A stretch of 64,000 nucleotides of DNA from Methylobacterium sp. J-048 (GCF_022829515.1 NZ_JAKSYL010000137.1:62001-126000); one strand, 5' to 3'. Positions 1 through 12,750 are shown, counted from the stretch's first letter. Numbers and translations are program-made. Notes: generated by a model from the letters alone, not told the origin.

Positions 1-120
1 CGCCGCCAGGCCCGCGGCCCCGGCGCCGATCACGACCACCGTTCCGTCGCGCGCCGTCGCGCGCAGGGCGGGGGCCGTCAGGAGCGCGGAGGCCAGGATC
101 GCGCGTCGGGTCGGTGTCAT
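1..120 (-). CDS. FAD-dependent oxidoreductase (flavin amine oxidase-like), N-terminal 40 residues only
   Basis: A minus-strand reading frame opens with ATG at 120 and runs off the left edge of the window. The visible 40 residues start MTPTRRAILASALL, a short export signal with an arginine pair (possibly Tat), followed by VVVIGAGAAGLAA. This is the GxGxxG dinucleotide-binding loop at the N terminus of FAD-dependent amine oxidases and related flavoproteins. Substrate and exact family cannot be told from this fragment. It lies 102 bases downstream of the small membrane-protein gene on the same strand. Confidence 0.6.
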   Translation of the reverse strand, partial: MTPTRRAILASALLTAPALRATARDGTVVVIGAGAAGLAA

Positions 121-222
121 CGCGTCCCGCCCAGGTCCCATGGTCCGTTGTCGGACAACGCAGCGCCTTCGGGCGAAGCCCGATGCGTCGAAGCCGCGCC
201 CGGATCGCCCGTCGGCTGCTCG

Positions 223-507
223 CTAGCCGCGGGCACCCTGGCTGTTGGAGCGCTTCTCCATCATCGTCTTGACCTGCATCATCTGGTCCCAGACCACACC
301 CGGCGAGGTCCCGAAGAAGTCGAAGGTCGCGTAGACGCCCCAATAGAGGCCGAAGCAGATCAGCGGCACCAGCACCCAGGCCAGCACCTCCTCGCCCCGC
401 CGGCGGCGCTGCCGACGGCGGCGGCGCTCCTCGCGCCGGGTCAATTTCTGGGGGGGCGCAGGATGCGCAACGGGGGAAAGAGGCCCCTCGTGCAAGTCTT
501 CTGTCAT
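223..507 (-). CDS. Small single-pass membrane protein with Arg-rich N terminus
   Basis: The gene encodes 94 residues with ATG at 507, preceded by a strong GAGGAGG ribosome-binding site seven bases away. Residues about 1-20 are polar, 21-38 are very rich in Arg (RREERRRRRQRRRR), and about 41-62 form one hydrophobic helix (VLAWVLVPLICFGLYWGVY). A short soluble tail follows. The Arg cluster next to the helix suggests an N-in orientation. This looks like a 2TM/DUF-type small inner-membrane protein, but I do not recognise a named family. It precedes the flavoprotein fragment on the same strand. Confidence 0.6.
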   Translation of the reverse strand: MTEDLHEGPLSPVAHPAPPQKLTRREERRRRRQRRRRGEEVLAWVLVPLICFGLYWGVYATFDFFGTSPGVVWDQMMQVKTMMEKRSNSQGARG

Positions 508-597
508 CAGGCGCCTCCTCGCCGCGGCGCGTTCGCGTCGCGGCGGTCATAGACCGGCAAGGCTGTGTCCGGAAGCCTGCCGGCCGGCCCGCGTGCC

Positions 598-3096
<2,499 letters not shown>

Positions 3097-3133
3097 AGCT
3101 GGCCTCTGTGTGGGTGCCTACCGCGAACGGCGC

Positions 3134-3535
3134 CTATTTCTTTTCCATAACGCACTGGAGAGGATGTTGGTGTTTGCGCGCGAAGTCCATGACCTGCGTC
3201 ACCTTGGTCTCCGCCACCTCGTAGGTGAAGACCCCACACTCGCCGACCCCATTCTGATGCACGTGCATCATGATGTGGTAGGCGTCCTCGTGGCTCTTGT
3301 TGAAGAAGCGTTCGACGACCAGCACGACGAATTCCATCGGCGTATAGTCGTCGTTCAGAAGGAGTACCCGGTAGAGGCTCGGCTTCTTGGTCTTCGGCTT
3401 GGTGCGGGTGATGATCGCGGTGTTGGACCGGTCGTCGCCGCCCGGGGCGCGCGAGCCGGACGCCGTGATCGCGAGGCGCGCCGGCCGATGAAGCGTCGTC
3501 GATATCGCGGTGCCCTGCAGGGGAACCTGTGTCAT
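3134..3535 (-). CDS. clpS: ATP-dependent Clp protease adaptor ClpS
   Basis: ClpS is the N-recognin adaptor that delivers N-degron substrates to ClpA. From ATG 3535 the product is 133 residues. The core starts near residue 53 with [21 protein letters not shown], which holds the conserved N-end-rule binding pocket (N-D-D-Y-T-P), and continues through [22 protein letters not shown] to a C-terminal helix. The first 50 residues are a variable, basic leader longer than in E. coli ClpS. A later start inside this leader is possible. It is followed 37 bases later by clpA. Confidence 0.95.
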   Translation of the reverse strand: MTQVPLQGTAISTTLHRPARLAITASGSRAPGGDDRSNTAIITRTKPKTKKPSLYRVLLLNDDYTPMEFVVLVVERFFNKSHEDAYHIMMHVHQNGVGECGVFTYEVAETKVTQVMDFARKHQHPLQCVMEKK

Positions 3536-4163
3536 GTGCGTCGAACCGATCCCTCGATTGGAGCGGGCGTCGCCGTCCCCCAATCCGATCCTGTCATGAC
3601 CCTGCCGGGAGCGGCGTCTGGGTCAGCGGACATTAATCTACAGACCGTGAGGCGACTTCGCCAGACGCCTGCGCGCACTTGTCCGCCCCGCAAAGCTTGT
3701 GCCCGGCGCATCGCCGTCGCGGCGCCGATGCCACCGGGACCAGGGGAGGGTGGTGGGCTGGCCTCACCGGAGGGGTTGCGGGCGTCACGCATCACGCGAC
3801 TCTGTCATGACGGTGGTGATGCCCCGGCGAGCCGCAAAACATCCGGCCCCCGACATGCGGAGTCCGTAGGCCGAGAGGCGGGCGGGGGAGCGCTGCATGG
3901 CCGGCCTCCTTGGCGCCGCCGGGTCGGCCTGACGCGACCGACACGGTCAGCGAAACCGGGTCTCACGGAAGATTGTGCGTCGCATCCGCCATCGTCAAGC
4001 CGCGCCCGGATCGACACGATTCGGAAGTCGCGGGGTTCGCATTAACGGGCCTGTAACTGCACCCGCCTAATTCTCAAGCGATGCAGCGGGGCCACGCGAT
4101 CAGCGCCGGCCGGCACCAGAGTTACGACCGGCCAGCGCCGGTCTCGCGAGGCAATCGGGCGTG
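3536..4163. other. Intergenic region between divergent clpS and D,D-carboxypeptidase genes
   Basis: These 628 bases separate two divergent genes and should hold both promoters. Open frames run through the GC-rich sequence on both strands, but none has a recognisable product or a good ribosome-binding site. The stretch around 4020-4080 is the least GC-rich and is the likeliest place for the carboxypeptidase promoter. I cannot point to convincing -35/-10 boxes. No RNA gene was recognised. Confidence 0.4.
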
Positions 4164-5648
4164 ATGCGTAGCGTTGTAGGCCGCTTTCGGACGACCCCCG
4201 CGCTGCCGGCCGCCCTGGCCGCCGCCGCGGTCCTGACCGCCCTGGCCGCCCCGGCCGAGGCACGGCGGGGCCGGCATCACCACCACCACGCGTCCGGGGG
4301 CGGCTACAACCCGCCCTACGCCGCCATGGTGGTGGACGTGAAGAGCGGGAAGACGCTGCACGCGGTCAACGAGGACGCGCTGCGCCACCCGGCCTCGATC
4401 ACCAAGGTCATGACGCTCTACATGCTGTTCGAGCAGATGGAGCGCGGCAAGTTCGCTCTCGATTCCGACCTGACGATCTCGGCTCACGCCGCCGCCCAGG
4501 CGCCGTCGAAGCTCGGCCTGCGCCCCGGCCAGACCATCTCGGTCGAGGACGCCATCAAGTCGATCGTCACCAAGTCGGCCAACGACGTGGCCTGCGCCAT
4601 CGGTGAGAACATCGCCGGCTCCGAGGAGCGCTTCGCCCAGATGATGACCGCCAAGGCCCATGCGCTCGGCATGAGCCGGACGCATTACGCCAACGCGTCG
4701 GGCCTGCCGGATCCCGACCAGCTCACCACCGCCCGGGACCTGACCGTGCTGGCCCGGGCGATCCAGGACCGGTTCCCGCACTATTACCGCTACTTCCAGA
4801 CCCGGTCCTTCGCGTTCCGCGGCCGGGTGATCGGCAACCACAACCACCTGCTCGGCAACGTCCAGGGCGTGGACGGGATCAAGACCGGCTACACCCGCGA
4901 CTCGGGGTTCAACCTGATGACCGCGGCGAAATCCGAGGGCCGCCAGATCGTGGCGATCGTGCTCGGCGGCAAGTCGGGCGGGAGCCGCGACCGGATCATG
5001 GCCGATCTAGTCCGCTCCAGCCTGCCGAGGGCGTATGCGGGCGCCCGCCAGGCGCCGGCGGTGACAGAGGTCGCCGAGCGGGCCCGCCCGGCCGTGGTGG
5101 CGGATGCGGTCTCGCGCACCCGCACGCAGGTCGCCTCGGCCGACGACGAGGATGTCGAGACCACCGGCACCACGGGCGAGCCGCTGGAGCTGATGCCCTC
5201 GCGGGCCACCACGACGCCAGGCGGCACCTGGAAGCCCGGTCCGCAGGGCGTTTCACCCTCTCTGCCGAAGGCCGCGCAGGCCTATGCCGGCAGCAGCAGC
5301 GCGCAGGCGCCGTTCCCGGGTGCGTCCAAGACCGTCGCCCGGATGGCCTCCGCGGAGCGCGACGAGCCGCCCAAGGCCGTCACCGGAAGCCGCGTCGTCC
5401 CGACCGCCTGGGTGATCCAGCTCGGCGCCATGGACGACGAGACCAAGGCCCGCTCGATGCTGTCGGAGGCCCGCGCCAAGGCCGGGGGCAGCCTGTCGAA
5501 GGCGGCGCCCTACACGGTCAAGGTCGAGCATGGCGGGACCACCCTCTACCGCGCCCGCTTCTCGGGCTTCGCGGAACAGGATTCGGCGCAGGACGCCTGC
5601 ACGGCCCTGAAGCGCAGCGGCTTCAGCTGCTTCGCGACCCGCAGCTGA
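4164..5648 (+). CDS. D-alanyl-D-alanine carboxypeptidase (S11 family) with C-terminal SPOR domain
   Basis: This is a periplasmic peptidoglycan D,D-carboxypeptidase of about 494 residues. A signal peptide covers about 1-33 and is followed by RRGRHHHHH, a natural His run. The S11 catalytic motifs are present: SITK (Ser about 78, Lys about 81), SAN in KSANDVACAIGENIAGSE, and KTG in GIKTGYTRDSGF. A 130-residue Ala/Pro-rich linker leads to a SPOR-like domain over the last 75 residues (WVIQLGAMDDETKARSML), which would target the enzyme to septal denuded glycan. GTG 4161 and ATG 4164 are adjacent starts and ATG was chosen. It is convergent with the DnaJ gene. Confidence 0.92.
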   Translation: MRSVVGRFRTTPALPAALAAAAVLTALAAPAEARRGRHHHHHASGGGYNPPYAAMVVDVKSGKTLHAVNEDALRHPASITKVMTLYMLFEQMERGKFALDSDLTISAHAAAQAPSKLGLRPGQTISVEDAIKSIVTKSANDVACAIGENIAGSEERFAQMMTAKAHALGMSRTHYANASGLPDPDQLTTARDLTVLARAIQDRFPHYYRYFQTRSFAFRGRVIGNHNHLLGNVQGVDGIKTGYTRDSGFNLMTAAKSEGRQIVAIVLGGKSGGSRDRIMADLVRSSLPRAYAGARQAPAVTEVAERARPAVVADAVSRTRTQVASADDEDVETTGTTGEPLELMPSRATTTPGGTWKPGPQGVSPSLPKAAQAYAGSSSAQAPFPGASKTVARMASAERDEPPKAVTGSRVVPTAWVIQLGAMDDETKARSMLSEARAKAGGSLSKAAPYTVKVEHGGTTLYRARFSGFAEQDSAQDACTALKRSGFSCFATRS

Positions 5649-5758
5649 ACGACCTCGACAACCAACGTCGCGCCTGACGGGCGCGCCGGCACGGCGGAGC
5701 CGCGGCTGTGTTTGCCTGCGGCTGCGAATCAGTCAGCCTCTGACAACGCGCGTGGAGT

Positions 5759-6505
5759 TCAGCGATGTCGGTTCAAAAGCCTGTCCCGGGCCGCGTTGAC
5801 GCGCGCCGCCCTCTCGGCACTTCCGCCCTGATCGGGGTGGGTGAGCTTCATCAACGACCTGTGGGCCGTCCGGACCTGCTCAGCGGTCGCCCCGCGCTGA
5901 AGCCCCAGGATCTGGTACGCCTCCTCCTGCGACATCGTCCCTGGGTGCGTCGGGCGTCCAGGCCGCGGGTCTCGATCACGCTCAGTGTCTACACGCCAGC
6001 CGGGCGCCCGGCGGTCGAGATACGGCTCTAGCAGGGCCGCGCCTTCGGCGTCGCTCTGACGGCAGGTGGCGAGCAGCTCGACCACGACCGCCACCGGCAG
6101 GGCATCGAGCCAGGCCCCGGCGCGGGGTCCAGCGATCACCCGGCCCTCGCCAAAACTACCGTCCGAACGCCGGCGAATCTCGATCAGCGCCGTCCGATGC
6201 CGACGCCCCCGGTCGAACCAGGGTTTCAGGAGCGGTGTGAGGCGCGCGGTCATCGCCGGCTGTCCCTCGATCATCCAGATTCCGGCAAGCCCCAGCAGCG
6301 CGGCCAGCACGAAGTTCCCGTGCAGAAGCAGGAACCCGCCGGCCCCGAGCGCGAGGACGCCGCCGATCTTCTGGGGCCGGACGGCGCCGACCATGGCGCT
6401 CAGGCTCTTGCCGAAGGCGCGCCCGAGCCGGCCGCCGAACCCGTCGCCGTTCTTCGAGAGCCACCAGAGCGTCAGGCCGGCCAGAAGGGCCGCAAACAAC
6501 ACCAT
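5759..6505 (-). CDS. Membrane-anchored DnaJ-domain protein
   Basis: The 248-residue product has an N-terminal membrane helix (about 1-17), a second hydrophobic stretch near 50-82 that could form one or two helices, and a cytoplasmic middle region. A C-terminal J domain covers about 190-248 with the HPD motif in LTHPDQGGSAERAARVNAARD. The layout of membrane anchor first and J domain last resembles TIM14/Pam18-like J proteins rather than DnaJ itself. It is probably a co-chaperone stimulating DnaK at the membrane. It starts four bases after the small secreted-protein gene and belongs to the same row as the protease upstream. Confidence 0.85.
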   Translation of the reverse strand: MVLFAALLAGLTLWWLSKNGDGFGGRLGRAFGKSLSAMVGAVRPQKIGGVLALGAGGFLLLHGNFVLAALLGLAGIWMIEGQPAMTARLTPLLKPWFDRGRRHRTALIEIRRRSDGSFGEGRVIAGPRAGAWLDALPVAVVVELLATCRQSDAEGAALLEPYLDRRAPGWRVDTERDRDPRPGRPTHPGTMSQEEAYQILGLQRGATAEQVRTAHRSLMKLTHPDQGGSAERAARVNAARDRLLNRHR

Positions 6506-6508
6506 CGC

Positions 6509-6757
6509 TTACCGCCGCGCGCCGAACTCGGCACCGACGCGGCCGCCGATCTGTACCGTCGTCCCGTCCCCGAGATCGTAGAAACCGCGCCGGGGCGTGG
6601 TCGGCTTGTGGGCCGGAAGGTCGCATCCGGGGCGCGCCGGCAGGCGCACGCCCTCCGGCAGGTCCTCCGGGCAGAGCCGGGAGCGCACCGGCTGCTCGGC
6701 TGCCGCTGCAGCATTGGCGGCGAGCAGCGTGACAGCGAGAACCGCCAGGCGCGTCAC
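6509..6757 (-). CDS. Small secreted protein of unknown function
   Basis: The gene encodes 82 residues with a clear signal peptide (MTRLAVLAVTLLAANAAAAAE). The mature part of about 62 residues has two Cys (RLCPEDLPEGV and ARPGCDLP) that could form a disulphide, and ends with YDLGDGTTVQIGGRVGAEFG. Its ATG overlaps the stop codon of the protease gene (ATGA at 6754-6757), so the two are translationally coupled, and the DnaJ gene follows four bases later. I do not recognise the family. The operon suggests envelope protein quality control, which is inference. Confidence 0.72.
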   Translation of the reverse strand: MTRLAVLAVTLLAANAAAAAEQPVRSRLCPEDLPEGVRLPARPGCDLPAHKPTTPRRGFYDLGDGTTVQIGGRVGAEFGARR

Positions 6758-7884
6758 CGGCGGTTCTCCGCGACATCCGCGGTGGTGATCCGGATCGATC
6801 GGATCCGGCCGTCGCGCTCGACCTTCAGGGTCACCGGCGCGCCCAGCCCGGCCTCCTCGATCGCCGCCGTCAGGTCGGCGAGGCGATGAACCGGCCGGTC
6901 GTTGGCCGCCACGATCACGTCGCCGAGATCGCCGGTCTGCGGGTCGACCCCGCGCAGGCCGGCCTGGGCCGCCGGGGAGCCGGGCAGGACCCGCAGCACA
7001 ACCACGCCGTCGATCCCGAGCCGGGCGGCGGCGGCCTCCTGTGCGGCGATGATGCCGATGCCGGGATTGCGCACCCGGCCGACCCGGATCAGCTCCGGGA
7101 CGACGCGGTTGACCACGTCAACGGGGATCGCGAACCCGATCCCGGCGCTGGCGCCCGAGGGCGACACGATCGCGGTGTTGACGCCGATCAGCCGCCCGGC
7201 GGAATCGAGCAGGGGTCCGCCTGAATTGCCGGGGTTGATCGCCGCATCGGTCTGGATGACCCCGGAGAGTTCGCGCCCGGCGCTGGTCGGCATCCGTCGG
7301 CGCACGGCGCTGATCACGCCGGTGGTCAGGGTGTGGTCGAGGCCGAACGGGTTGCCGATCGCGAAGGTCGATTGCCCGACCTTGAGATCCGCCGAGGTTC
7401 CGATCGCCAGCGGCGGCGGCATCTTGGCGACGCGCCCGAGCCGCAGGACCGCGAGATCGTAGGACGGCGCCAGCCCGACCAGGGTCGCGGAGACCACCTC
7501 GCCGTCGCTCATCCGAACCGAGACCGAGCCGCCGGACTGTGCGGCGTTCTGCACCACATGCGTGTTGGTGACGACGTGGCCGGCGCCGTCCCAGACGAAG
7601 CCTGTGCCGGTCTGCGTGCCGCTCTGCTCCCCACCTTCGTCGTCCGCATCCAGAAGGTCGCGCCCATTGGCGGCGCTCTGCGCGAAGACGTGGACCACGG
7701 ACGGGCTCGCCCGCTCGAACAGCGCGACGGTGGCTTGCTCGGACTGGGCCAGATCGCCGCGGGCTGCCACCACCCGCGGCGCCTCGGCGGAGTAGAGCAG
7801 CGGCTGCAGGTACGGCTGCGCGACGTAGAGCGCCAGCAGGACCAGGACCGCGGCGAGCACGATGCGCACGGTACGGTCCGGCAA
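6754..7884 (-). CDS. Trypsin-like serine protease with PDZ domain (S1C, DegP/HtrA-like)
   Basis: This is an envelope serine protease of 376 residues. One N-terminal membrane helix (about 7-24) anchors it. The S1C catalytic triad can be read as His in VTNTHVVQNA, Asp in SYDLAVLRL and Ser in NPGNSGGPLLD. A single PDZ domain covers the last 100 residues. One PDZ plus an anchor is the DegS-like layout, but DegS function is not shown. The start is TTG at 7884 with a GGGAG ribosome-binding site. It overlaps the secreted-protein gene by four bases. Confidence 0.9.
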   Translation of the reverse strand: MPDRTVRIVLAAVLVLLALYVAQPYLQPLLYSAEAPRVVAARGDLAQSEQATVALFERASPSVVHVFAQSAANGRDLLDADDEGGEQSGTQTGTGFVWDGAGHVVTNTHVVQNAAQSGGSVSVRMSDGEVVSATLVGLAPSYDLAVLRLGRVAKMPPPLAIGTSADLKVGQSTFAIGNPFGLDHTLTTGVISAVRRRMPTSAGRELSGVIQTDAAINPGNSGGPLLDSAGRLIGVNTAIVSPSGASAGIGFAIPVDVVNRVVPELIRVGRVRNPGIGIIAAQEAAAARLGIDGVVVLRVLPGSPAAQAGLRGVDPQTGDLGDVIVAANDRPVHRLADLTAAIEEAGLGAPVTLKVERDGRIRSIRITTADVAENRR

Positions 7885-8290
7885 GGGTCTGTCTCCCGTC
7901 AGGGCCCGAGGACGGGCGCGGCCCTTAAGTGCGCGTTCAGGATCAGGGCGTCAACACGGAGGGAGCGCGGTCGCCGCAAGGCGCCAGACGTGTTCTAGCG
8001 CACGTCGGCGACTGGCGCGTACTGGCTAACGAAATGGTCATCAATCGATGGCCACAATTCTCGCAAGTTCACGGCGGATCAGACAGGGCCGATTTGGGCA
8101 TGGAACACGATACCGCACTTTGTCCTACGTCATAGGACTCAATGCAGGTGCCTCGAATGCCCAAATTGATCGCAAAGCTGCCGCAGAGATGCTTGCATTG
8201 ACGCTCAGCCTTTCAGTCCCCGCAGCACGCCGGCTCGACCGGGCCGCGGGGATCTGAACGGTCCCAAACGGTTCGGAAGGACACGACATC
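7885..8290. other. Intergenic region between the protease and the 71-residue protein
   Basis: These 406 bases lie between divergently oriented genes. The part from about 8030 to 8200 is less GC-rich than its surroundings and probably contains the plus-strand promoter. A GGAAC at 8102 has no CGTT at the spacing needed for an EcfG promoter. I see no RNA gene or further coding region here. Confidence 0.35.
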
Positions 8291-8506
8291 ATGGAAACCG
8301 AAGCTCTCGAACGCCCGGCCGATCTCACGATCTGGCGCACGGCCCCGGCGAGCGCCCCGCTGGCCCAGCCCGAGCGGTACGGCACCCTGCGCGAGGCGAT
8401 CGCCGCCGCCGCCGGCGCCCTGACCGATCCGGCCAAGCAGCCCTGGATCATCACCGAGGAGGGCGAGATCCTGTCCCCGAACTGGATCCGCACCTACCTG
8501 AACTGA
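8291..8506 (+). CDS. Small hypothetical protein, 71 residues
   Basis: The gene starts with ATG 8291, with a GGAAGG ribosome-binding site about 12 bases before it. The product is soluble and without membrane segments. It reads as a polar N terminus, an Ala-rich helix (REAIAAAAGALTD), and a compact end TEEGEILSPNWIRTYL. The last part looks like a small beta hairpin plus helix. I do not recognise a named family. Its codon use matches the neighbouring chromosome. Confidence 0.55.
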   Translation: METEALERPADLTIWRTAPASAPLAQPERYGTLREAIAAAAGALTDPAKQPWIITEEGEILSPNWIRTYLN

Positions 8507-8765
8507 GCGGTTTCAGCGGATTCTAAAGTGGCTTTGCGCGACGAGGATCGACCTGCGGGGGTCCTCGCGGCGCAGAGCCCCGCCGAGCGACGGCGCCGTG
8601 ACGAAGTGCCGAACAATCGTGCCACCCGCATCGCATGACGGCGCTGCGGTCGGCCGAGGTGCCAAGGTCACGTCGCCCGTGCGCCGAGGCTGTTCCTATG
8701 CTAGACGGACGGGGCCTGTAGCTACACGTCAGGCAAGCCTCGTTTAGAGAGCGCGAGCCGCGTCC

Positions 8766-9065
8766 GTGACCGCCGTTGCCTTCGACACCCTGCGCTTCGT
8801 CCGCACGCTGCGCGACAAGGCCAAGATGTCCTCGGAGCAGGCCGAGGGTCTGGCCGACGCCATCGCTGAGGCGATCCAGAACGATCTGGCGACCAAGACC
8901 GACATCGCCGCGGTCCGGACGGATATCGAAGCGCTGCGGCTCGCCAACAGGGCCGACCTCGCCGACACGAAGGCCGAGCTCATCAAGTGGATGATCGGCA
9001 CGATCGGGTTCCAGGCGCTCGTGATCGTCGGCGGCCTCGTGGCCCTGGCGCGGGGCCTGCACTGA
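8766..9065 (+). CDS. Coiled-coil membrane protein, DUF1640-like
   Basis: The product has 99 residues from GTG 8766. Residues about 6-30 (FDTLRFVRTLRDKAKMSSEQAEGL) match the start of DUF1640/CCDC90-type proteins. A heptad-rich coiled coil follows (about 31-72, with repeated TDIAAVRTDIEALR) and then one C-terminal membrane helix (about 75-96). This tail-anchored coiled-coil layout is known in small proteins often found near phage or transposon genes and also in mitochondrial relatives. Its bacterial role is unknown. It converges on the jetC gene, 74 bases away. Confidence 0.65.
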   Translation: MTAVAFDTLRFVRTLRDKAKMSSEQAEGLADAIAEAIQNDLATKTDIAAVRTDIEALRLANRADLADTKAELIKWMIGTIGFQALVIVGGLVALARGLH

Positions 9066-9139
9066 GCGAACCCGCTCGCATCTTCGCAACAGCGGGGATA
9101 TCGGGGATCGCGAACCGCCTCGTCCGGCTGCCCCGCCGC

Positions 9140-12100
9140 TTACTCCGCCGCGTCCGAGCGGCGGAATCCCTCGATCCCGACCTGCTCCGGATTGATCGCG
9201 TGCAGCGCCCGGCGCGCCGCCTCCAGCGGATGCTCGGCCTCGATCCGCACCGACGTCAGATCCGGGCTCTTGTAGACGGTGACGATGGTGTCCATCACCT
9301 CGGTCAGCGTCGTGCGCTTGTCCTCGGGGGCGGCGATCAGCAGCTGCAGCCCCCAGGCGCGGTAGAGATCGACCAGCGCCTGACTGTTGCGCACGTCGAG
9401 CTTCGAGAACGCCTCGTCGAGCAGGCAGAGCCCGAGCCCCGGATTCTCGTCGCCGGGCCGGTCGCCCGGATAATAGGCGCTGGCCAGCGAGGCCGCGATC
9501 GCAACGTAGAACGGCGCCTGCGCCTCGCCGCCCGATCCGCGCAGCGCCCGCGCCGACATGGTCGTGCGGTTGCCGGCCGCGTCCTTCATGCCAATCTCGT
9601 AGACGAAGTAGTTGCGGTAATCGGCGAGCCGGGCCGCATCCTCCTGACCGGCGATCAGCGCCGTGATCTCCTCCAAAGCGGCCGCCATCGGCCCCTCGGT
9701 CTCGCCCGCCAGCAGCGCCTGCGCGGCCTCCGGCGAGCGCGCGGTCTCGGTGGCGAGCGCATGGACGGCGGCGTAGCGCCGGTCCACCGCCGCCTCGAAC
9801 GCATAGGTCTGGCCGGTGAAGCTGCGCGCCGAGAGCCGCTCGTTCAGGGCGGCGAGTCTCGCGTGGACCCGCTCGAACCGGTCGGCCAGGCGGGTCAGCA
9901 GGTCCTCGGTCATGAGCCGGCGCATCTCGACCTCGGCCCGCTCGGCTTGGGCGCGATAGCGGCGCAGCTCGTGGCCCTCGACGGCCTCGTATTCCTTGCG
10001 GACCCAGGCGTAGCCGTCGATCGCCGGGGCGTCGCCGGCGTTCAGCGGATTCTCCACCCGCCAGGCCGAGCAGGCCTCGGTCAGCTCCCGCTCGGCGACG
10101 CGGCCGTGCGAGCGCGCCGCCTCGGCGGCCTCCCGGGCGAGCCCACGCTCGGTGGCGGCCCGCGTACCGGCGGCCTTGGCGTCGAGGCCCGCGAGCGCGC
10201 CCCGCGCCTGCGCGATCACCCCGACGCTGAACGGCTCGGCGCGAGCGAGGCGCACCCGCGCCGCGTCGCCGCCCATGAGCTGCCGCAGGGCCGAGCGCCG
10301 CGCCGCCAGGGCGGCCCGGGCCGCCTCGCGCACGGTGCCGAGGCGCGCCCGGAGCGCCGCCTCGTCGGCGAGCAGGCGGTCGAGCTTCGGCTCCAGCTCT
10401 TCCGACAATTCCCGCAGGTAACCGACCCGCTCGGTGGTCAGAGCGGCGAGTTCGGCGGTGAGGCCGGCAGTGTCGCGCTTCTCGATGCCCTCACGCTCGG
10501 TCTGGAGGGTGCGCCGCCGGCCCTCCAGACCGTCGAGCTCGCCCCGCAGGGCGTCGATATCGTCGAGGCCGCGGCTGATCCGGGCGCGAACCGCCGCGGC
10601 GGTCCGAGCGGCCTCGCGCAGGACCGCGGCCTCGCCGCGCAGCCGGCGGGCCTCGGCGACCGCGGCCTCGTGCGCCCGGCGGCTGTCGACCGTGGGGCCG
10701 CGATGGCCGCGGGTCATCAGCAGGTCGACGCTGCGGGTGACCGAATAGGCCATGCCGGCGGTGGTCCGGCCGCTCGGCGCCACCGCGCGGGACAGGCGGG
10801 CCAGCTCGGCATCGTCCTTTGCGAGGTCGTAGCCCCCGAGCCGCACCCCCAAAAACGCCTCGGCGTGCGGGTCGCTGGTCTCGATCACCGTGAGCGGCCC
10901 GTCATCGTAGCGGCGCGGGCGCTGCTTGGCGGTGTCGGTGGTCTTGACCAGGATGCAGCGGTGGAACCGGTCGCGGCCCGACTGGAGGACGCCGAGCGCC
11001 TCGCTCAGCCGGTCGGGGGAAACCACCAGGGCCTCGCGGGCGCGCCCGAGCAGGCCTTCCAGCGCCGGCCCCCAGGTCGGATCGACGATCTCGGCCAGTT
11101 CGCAGATCGGCAGCGCGTCGATGCCGCGCCGTTCCAGTTCGCCGCGGAACGCCACCGTGTCGGAGGACAGGCGCGCCGCAGGGCCGCCCCCGGTGCGGGG
11201 CGCGGTGCGCTCGGCCTCGCTCTCCTGGGCGCGGGCCTTCAGCGCGGCGTCCTCGGCGGCTCGCTCCAGGGCCTCGTCGAACTCCGGCAGGCGCGCCAGC
11301 CCGTCGACCAGTTCGGCCAGGGGGCCGTCCGGGCGCAGGATCTCTTCCGGTGAAGATTCCCGGCGCAGGCCCGCCCGGGCGCAGGATTCCGCGAGCCGCG
11401 CCGCCGGCGGGCAGGCCTGGCGCAGGATCGGGGCGACCGGCTGGAGCTTGCCCATCTGGCCGACGAGGCCGACGAGGTCGGAAATCCGCGCGACCAGTTC
11501 CTTCCGGTCCCGCTCCAGCATCGACAGGCCGAGCGTCGAGGCGGCGAGCCGGCCCTCCGCGGCGCTGCCGGCGAGCAGGGCCTTCTTCTCGGCGATCTCG
11601 CCGTCGATCTCGCGCACGTGCCCGCGGCTCGCCGCGACCCGCTCCCGGGCGATCCGCAGGATGTCGGCGCCCTCGTTGAGGCGCAGCCGGACCGCGGTGA
11701 GGTCGAGGCTGCGGCGGCGCAGCTCGGCGCAGGCGGCGCGGAACTCGTGGTTGGCGGCGGCCAGCACCGCCTCGCTCCAGGCGTCGTAGCGGTCGCGCAG
11801 GCGGCGCAGCCGGGCGAGCCGGCTCTCCAGCTCGCCGATCGTCTCCAGCAGCCGGCGCCAATTGGCGATGGACAGCCGCACCCGCTCGACATCCAGCGGC
11901 TCCGGATCGAGCACGAAGGCGCGCACGAAGGCGCTGGTGTCGAAGATCGGCTTGAACGCCACCGCGTTGGCGAAGCTGCGCAGGAAGTGCCGGGGCTCGG
12001 GGGCGGGCGCGCCCTCCCGCAGGGTCGCCAGGATGTCGGCGGTGAAGCGCTCGCCGGAGGTGCGGTACTCGGTGAAGCTCGCGGCCCGGGCGCGCAGATC

Positions 12101-12598
12101 GGCGGCGATCTCGCTCCACGGCGCCGTGTAGCTGCCCCCCGGGGCGGTGCGGGCATAGTCGGCGATCTCGAACCGGTGGCCGACCGCGATGAAGCGCGAC
12201 AGCACGGTCTCGCGGGGCTCCACGGCCCGGGCGGCGAGCGCCAGCCCGACCGTGACGGTGCGGCCGGAGGCCGGGTTCTCGAACACCAGGGCCAGCACGG
12301 TCTCGCAGGATTCCCGCGTCGGCCGGCCGCCCTCGGCCGGGTCGCTGATCCAGCCCAGGCAATAGTCGCGCACCGTGCGGGCGCTGCGCCCGGAGGCCGA
12401 GGCGTTGAGCGCCAGCCGGCTGGCGTTGTTGCCGGCGAGCACCGTGCCGACCGCGTCGAAGATCGTGGACTTGCCGGCCCCCGTCGGCCCGACCAGGGCG
12501 GCGGCGCCCCGCAGGCGGATCTGCTCCCGCCGGATCAGGTACCAGTTCGAGAGGGCGATGTCGGTGAGGACGTACACGATGTCGGAAGGCCGGGCCAC
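9140..12598 (-). CDS. jetC: SMC-like ATPase of a Wadjet/MksBEF-type complex (JetC/MksB-like)
   Basis: This is a large SMC-family ATPase of about 1152 residues. Counting from GTG 12598, Walker [10 protein letters not shown] is at 37-45. Long coiled-coil arms surround a globular hinge-like part in the middle (around [15 protein letters not shown] to LLMTRGHRG). The C-terminal head has the ABC signature RGSGGEAQ near 1022 and Walker B LCLLDEAF near 1057-1064. JetC/MksB works with a kleisin (JetA/MksF) and a KITE protein (JetB/MksE) to extrude DNA loops. In Wadjet the complex leads to cleavage of small circular DNA by JetD. Those two partners lie at 14538-16527 on the same strand, separated by a chemoreceptor gene. 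The start is uncertain; a TTG at 12706 is also in frame. No jetD follows. Confidence 0.8.
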   Translation of the reverse strand: MARPSDIVYVLTDIALSNWYLIRREQIRLRGAAALVGPTGAGKSTIFDAVGTVLAGNNASRLALNASASGRSARTVRDYCLGWISDPAEGGRPTRESCETVLALVFENPASGRTVTVGLALAARAVEPRETVLSRFIAVGHRFEIADYARTAPGGSYTAPWSEIAADLRARAASFTEYRTSGERFTADILATLREGAPAPEPRHFLRSFANAVAFKPIFDTSAFVRAFVLDPEPLDVERVRLSIANWRRLLETIGELESRLARLRRLRDRYDAWSEAVLAAANHEFRAACAELRRRSLDLTAVRLRLNEGADILRIARERVAASRGHVREIDGEIAEKKALLAGSAAEGRLAASTLGLSMLERDRKELVARISDLVGLVGQMGKLQPVAPILRQACPPAARLAESCARAGLRRESSPEEILRPDGPLAELVDGLARLPEFDEALERAAEDAALKARAQESEAERTAPRTGGGPAARLSSDTVAFRGELERRGIDALPICELAEIVDPTWGPALEGLLGRAREALVVSPDRLSEALGVLQSGRDRFHRCILVKTTDTAKQRPRRYDDGPLTVIETSDPHAEAFLGVRLGGYDLAKDDAELARLSRAVAPSGRTTAGMAYSVTRSVDLLMTRGHRGPTVDSRRAHEAAVAEARRLRGEAAVLREAARTAAAVRARISRGLDDIDALRGELDGLEGRRRTLQTEREGIEKRDTAGLTAELAALTTERVGYLRELSEELEPKLDRLLADEAALRARLGTVREAARAALAARRSALRQLMGGDAARVRLARAEPFSVGVIAQARGALAGLDAKAAGTRAATERGLAREAAEAARSHGRVAERELTEACSAWRVENPLNAGDAPAIDGYAWVRKEYEAVEGHELRRYRAQAERAEVEMRRLMTEDLLTRLADRFERVHARLAALNERLSARSFTGQTYAFEAAVDRRYAAVHALATETARSPEAAQALLAGETEGPMAAALEEITALIAGQEDAARLADYRNYFVYEIGMKDAAGNRTTMSARALRGSGGEAQAPFYVAIAASLASAYYPGDRPGDENPGLGLCLLDEAFSKLDVRNSQALVDLYRAWGLQLLIAAPEDKRTTLTEVMDTIVTVYKSPDLTSVRIEAEHPLEAARRALHAINPEQVGIEGFRRSDAAE

Positions 12599-12750
12599 TG
12601 CAAGAAAACGCGTCGCCCAGTTGGCCGGGTTCGGCCGCGCATGCAAGCTTCGGCCTTCCTGGCACCCCACTGTCACCGGGGCCGGGATTCGCGACTTGTC
12701 AGACAATTGCGCGTCTGTATCGTCCCCGTTCGGGGGGATTGATAAAAACC

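Noticed and set aside
8102-8131. GGAAC followed by CGTC upstream of the 71-residue protein
   Set aside because: Spacing is 21 bases, outside the 16-17 required.
8700-9139. Possible jetD (Wadjet nuclease) next to jetC
   Set aside because: Only a 99-residue coiled-coil membrane protein on the other strand is present; no TOPRIM-like or DUF2220-like protein could be found in the window.
8987-11353. 788-codon plus-strand open frame
   Set aside because: It is antisense to the SMC-like gene, whose Walker, signature and hinge features are clear. The plus-strand translation is rich in Arg/Gly/Ala without motifs.
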